NCBI GenBank assembly: GCA_018402565.1
Contig: JAGYIQ010000020.1
Location: 1-34,394 of the forward strand
Origin: Pirellulaceae bacterium
GTDB taxonomy: Bacteria; Planctomycetota; Planctomycetia; Pirellulales; Pirellulaceae
DNA length: 34,394 bases
Reading direction: 5' to 3'
Under the pieces are notes generated by a model, which had not been told where the DNA came from, ran no database searches, and worked only from the letters and a program-made list of their open reading frames with translations. How positions within the stretch are numbered: position 1 is the first letter of the stretch; every line of letters begins with the position of its first letter. Of this stretch, positions 32,876-34,394 are shown in pieces. The translations under genes were made by a program, and so were the position numbers.

Positions 32876-33532
32876 TCACAAGACCACGTCGGTCGTTAGT
32901 TTGCATGCGGTCTTGCCTGGCACGCCAAACACAATCATATCATCCGCCACGTCGCGGAGGGCGCATGACTGGGCGGAGACCTTTGATCGGGATCCGATGC
33001 TGACACTTGGGGCGACCGAGGCGTGCATGCCAAGGAACCCGTCCTCCCCCAAGCGGGCAGCCCCGCCTAAAGCCGCGTAAGGCGACAACACTGCGAAATC
33101 TCCTGCAGACGAGTTGTGGCCCAACGAGGAGTAATAGTTGAGCAGTGCGAACCGCCCCAGCCGCACGCCGTCGCTCACGATCGCGTGCGGGCAAATGATC
33201 GATCCCGTGCCGATTTCCGCCGTCGGTGCGATGATTGCTGTCGGATGAACCAGAGTCTCGAATACAGCCCCGCGGGCCAGCATCTGCTCGGCAACTTGGC
33301 GCCGTGTTTCCGGGATGCCGATAGCCAATAAAAATCGATCAGAGGGCCGTGGTTTAAAGTTTTCCGGCGTGCCCAGCAAAGGAAGATCGAACCGGGTTGC
33401 CGTTTCGCGGGTTGGGGGCAGGCCTAGAAACCCTGCAACGCTTCGGCTTCGCTCTGGCGAAGCAGCCCGAAGCCAGAGCATCACCTCGCCCGCAAATCCG
33501 CCCGCACCAACGATCACGGTTCTTTCAGGCAC
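32876..33532 (-). CDS. Sugar O-acyltransferase, PglD/NeuD family
   Basis: 218 residues from GTG 33532 (a TTG at 33535 is also in frame). A small Rossmann-like N-terminal domain (TVIVGAGGFAGEVMLWL) binds the UDP-sugar, followed by hexapeptide repeats (HPTAIIAPTAEIGTGSIICP, SSLGHNSSAGDFAVLSPYAA, GEDGFLGMHASVAPSVSIGS). His in SLGHN is the catalytic base of this family. PglD/NeuD proteins acetylate amino sugars such as UDP-4-amino sugars or sialic acid. No aminotransferase for such a sugar is in the window, so the substrate is open. N-terminal residues 15-35 (RAASPERSRSVAG) are encoded by a cluster of inverted repeats. Confidence 0.85.
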   Translation of the reverse strand: MPERTVIVGAGGFAGEVMLWLRAASPERSRSVAGFLGLPPTRETATRFDLPLLGTPENFKPRPSDRFLLAIGIPETRRQVAEQMLARGAVFETLVHPTAIIAPTAEIGTGSIICPHAIVSDGVRLGRFALLNYYSSLGHNSSAGDFAVLSPYAALGGAARLGEDGFLGMHASVAPSVSIGSRSKVSAQSCALRDVADDMIVFGVPGKTACKLTTDVVL

Positions 33533-33571
33533 CAAACGATTGCCCCGCTCTTCGTGCGAGGGCCGCTTTCT

Positions 33572-34267
33572 TCAAGCTGCCTTCGTTAACCGCATCGCAA
33601 ATAACAGCATGGCGGGCCCAAAGTACAGCCCCAGCAGGCGATCATAAAAATGGGGGATAAAACGAACAGGTGCTGGAAAATATCGATCCCATTGCATGCA
33701 CGGCAGGCGAAAAAACTCCGCTTCCGCGAACTCTCGGCCGTCGATAGCCTGCAACACCTGGCTGGTTGAGTTGAGCCGATAATAGGCTGGGTAGTCATTA
33801 ACTCCGGTGCGATTGTGGGCATACGCCTCCTTCAGGCGAAGGGCTTGAATGGCTCGTACGCATCGCGGAAATGGATGCCACGCATGGGGCGTGATCGCCC
33901 AAAAAACGCCTCCCGGCTTTAGTACTGCTGCAAGCTTGGCAAAGAAAGGCTTCGCAGCGGACACGTGTTCGACAACGTTATATGCAAAGGCGAGGTCATA
34001 TTCGCCTTCGGGCATAGCGGCGTCTTCAAAGTCCGCGGACCATCGCAGCGTGAGGTCGGTCCGTTGGGAGATGTCGGCGTCTGGGTCCACGCCATCAAGT
34101 TGGGCAGGCAGCCCGGAGAGCGCAGTGAGCGGCGTCGGAAATGACGGCCCACATCCTATGTCTAGGACACGCCTGCGCATTCCTGGCTCAGCGTGCAGGC
34201 GGTTAGAAAACCACCTTTGAAAACCTTTCCTATTTTTAAACAACTCGGCGTAACTGCCAAGATGCAC
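33572..34267 (-). CDS. Class I SAM-dependent methyltransferase
   Basis: About 231 residues from GTG 34267. Motif I is RRVLDIGCGPSFPTPLTALS near residue 35, then LDGVDPDADIS, YDLAFAYNVVEHVSAAKPFF and VLKPGGVFWAITPHAWHPFP, as in methyltransferases of polysaccharide loci. The C-terminus ends in a hydrophobic helix (DRLLGLYFGPAMLLFAMRLT) that may lie on the membrane. The start is uncertain: no ATG is present, a TTG is at 34288, and the frame stays open to the right edge, so the gene may begin outside the window. It is 39 bases upstream of the PglD-like gene, probably in one operon. Confidence 0.8.
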   Translation of the reverse strand: MHLGSYAELFKNRKGFQRWFSNRLHAEPGMRRRVLDIGCGPSFPTPLTALSGLPAQLDGVDPDADISQRTDLTLRWSADFEDAAMPEGEYDLAFAYNVVEHVSAAKPFFAKLAAVLKPGGVFWAITPHAWHPFPRCVRAIQALRLKEAYAHNRTGVNDYPAYYRLNSTSQVLQAIDGREFAEAEFFRLPCMQWDRYFPAPVRFIPHFYDRLLGLYFGPAMLLFAMRLTKAA

Positions 34268-34394
34268 ATTTGAGACCGATATTCGCAACGGTACTAAGCC
34301 ATGGCGACGCTTGAGGGAGATTGAGACAAGACCGCGATCAAAGCTGAAATCAAGATGTGGGCTTGGACTCCGTTCCCGTGGGTGGCGGCGGGGT

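Noticed and set aside
1..34394. CRISPR array, tRNA/rRNA genes, transposase
   Set aside because: No regularly spaced repeats, no cloverleaf-like or rRNA sequence and no transposase motifs were seen on either strand.

Overview
The window reads as part of a surface-polysaccharide (O-antigen, capsule or exopolysaccharide) locus from a GC-rich bacterium, most likely a planctomycete. Grounds for that guess are: a secreted protein at 8706-10205 whose middle (GD.WW......RA..(W/F)Y..ALP.LTGL.K..VEKRL) and C-terminal NPCBM-like sandwich are typical of planctomycete proteins; a formylglycine-enzyme-like relic at about 26958-27083; and the high-GC, loosely spaced style. This is inference from protein resemblance, with no database search. 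No tRNA, rRNA, CRISPR array or complete insertion sequence was seen.

Layout. 1-850: the 5' end of a glycosyltransferase (GT) running off the left edge, and a small toxin-antitoxin operon with a broken toxin. 849-2123 (-): a WbpA-type UDP-HexNAc dehydrogenase. 2285-7290 (+): GT4, GT2, an O-antigen ligase/polymerase and a second GT4, the first three overlapping by a few bases. 7345-8631 (-): flippase 1. 8706-10205 (+): secreted unknown. 10291-12259 (-): a frameshifted methyltransferase, a possible decayed frame and an unrecognised LPS-type protein. 12364-20251 (-): seven genes in one direction, nearly all joined by 4- or 8-nt start/stop overlaps: rfbF, UXS-like SDR, Ugd-like dehydrogenase, rfbH, SDR, UDP-galactopyranose-mutase-like flavoprotein, CDP-paratose-2-epimerase-like SDR. 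20810-26805 (-): FkbM methyltransferase, flippase 2, GT11 fucosyltransferase, WcaF-like acetyltransferase, GT2, methyltransferase. 27236-28988 (+): GT4 and acetyltransferase. 29048-34288 (-): WbuB-like GT4, WaaE-like GT2, polymerase 2, PglD/NeuD-like acyltransferase, methyltransferase.

How it works together. Sugar nucleotides are made by the dehydrogenases and the CDP-sugar cassette. The glycosyltransferases assemble a repeat unit that methyl- and acyltransferases decorate. Flippases export the lipid-linked unit and Wzy-like proteins polymerise it. Two flippases and two polymerase-like proteins suggest two assembly lines, or an old locus with a newer insertion. By eye, base composition falls from clearly GC-rich (1-10200) to about half GC after 10290 and is patchy afterwards, which fits mosaic assembly. 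No initiating sugar-phosphate transferase and no Wza/Wzc/Wzz export or length-control genes are in the window.

The most interesting part is the seven-gene cassette. It starts like the 3,6-dideoxyhexose pathway (RfbF, RfbH) but lacks a recognisable CDP-glucose 4,6-dehydratase and RfbH reductase. In their place it carries a decarboxylase-type SDR and an unusual UDP-glucose-dehydrogenase relative, followed by a mutase-like flavoenzyme. It may make a CDP-linked deoxy sugar other than the classical abequose/paratose/tyvelose set. Several reading-frame breaks, two of them at A/T homopolymers, could be decay or sequencing error.
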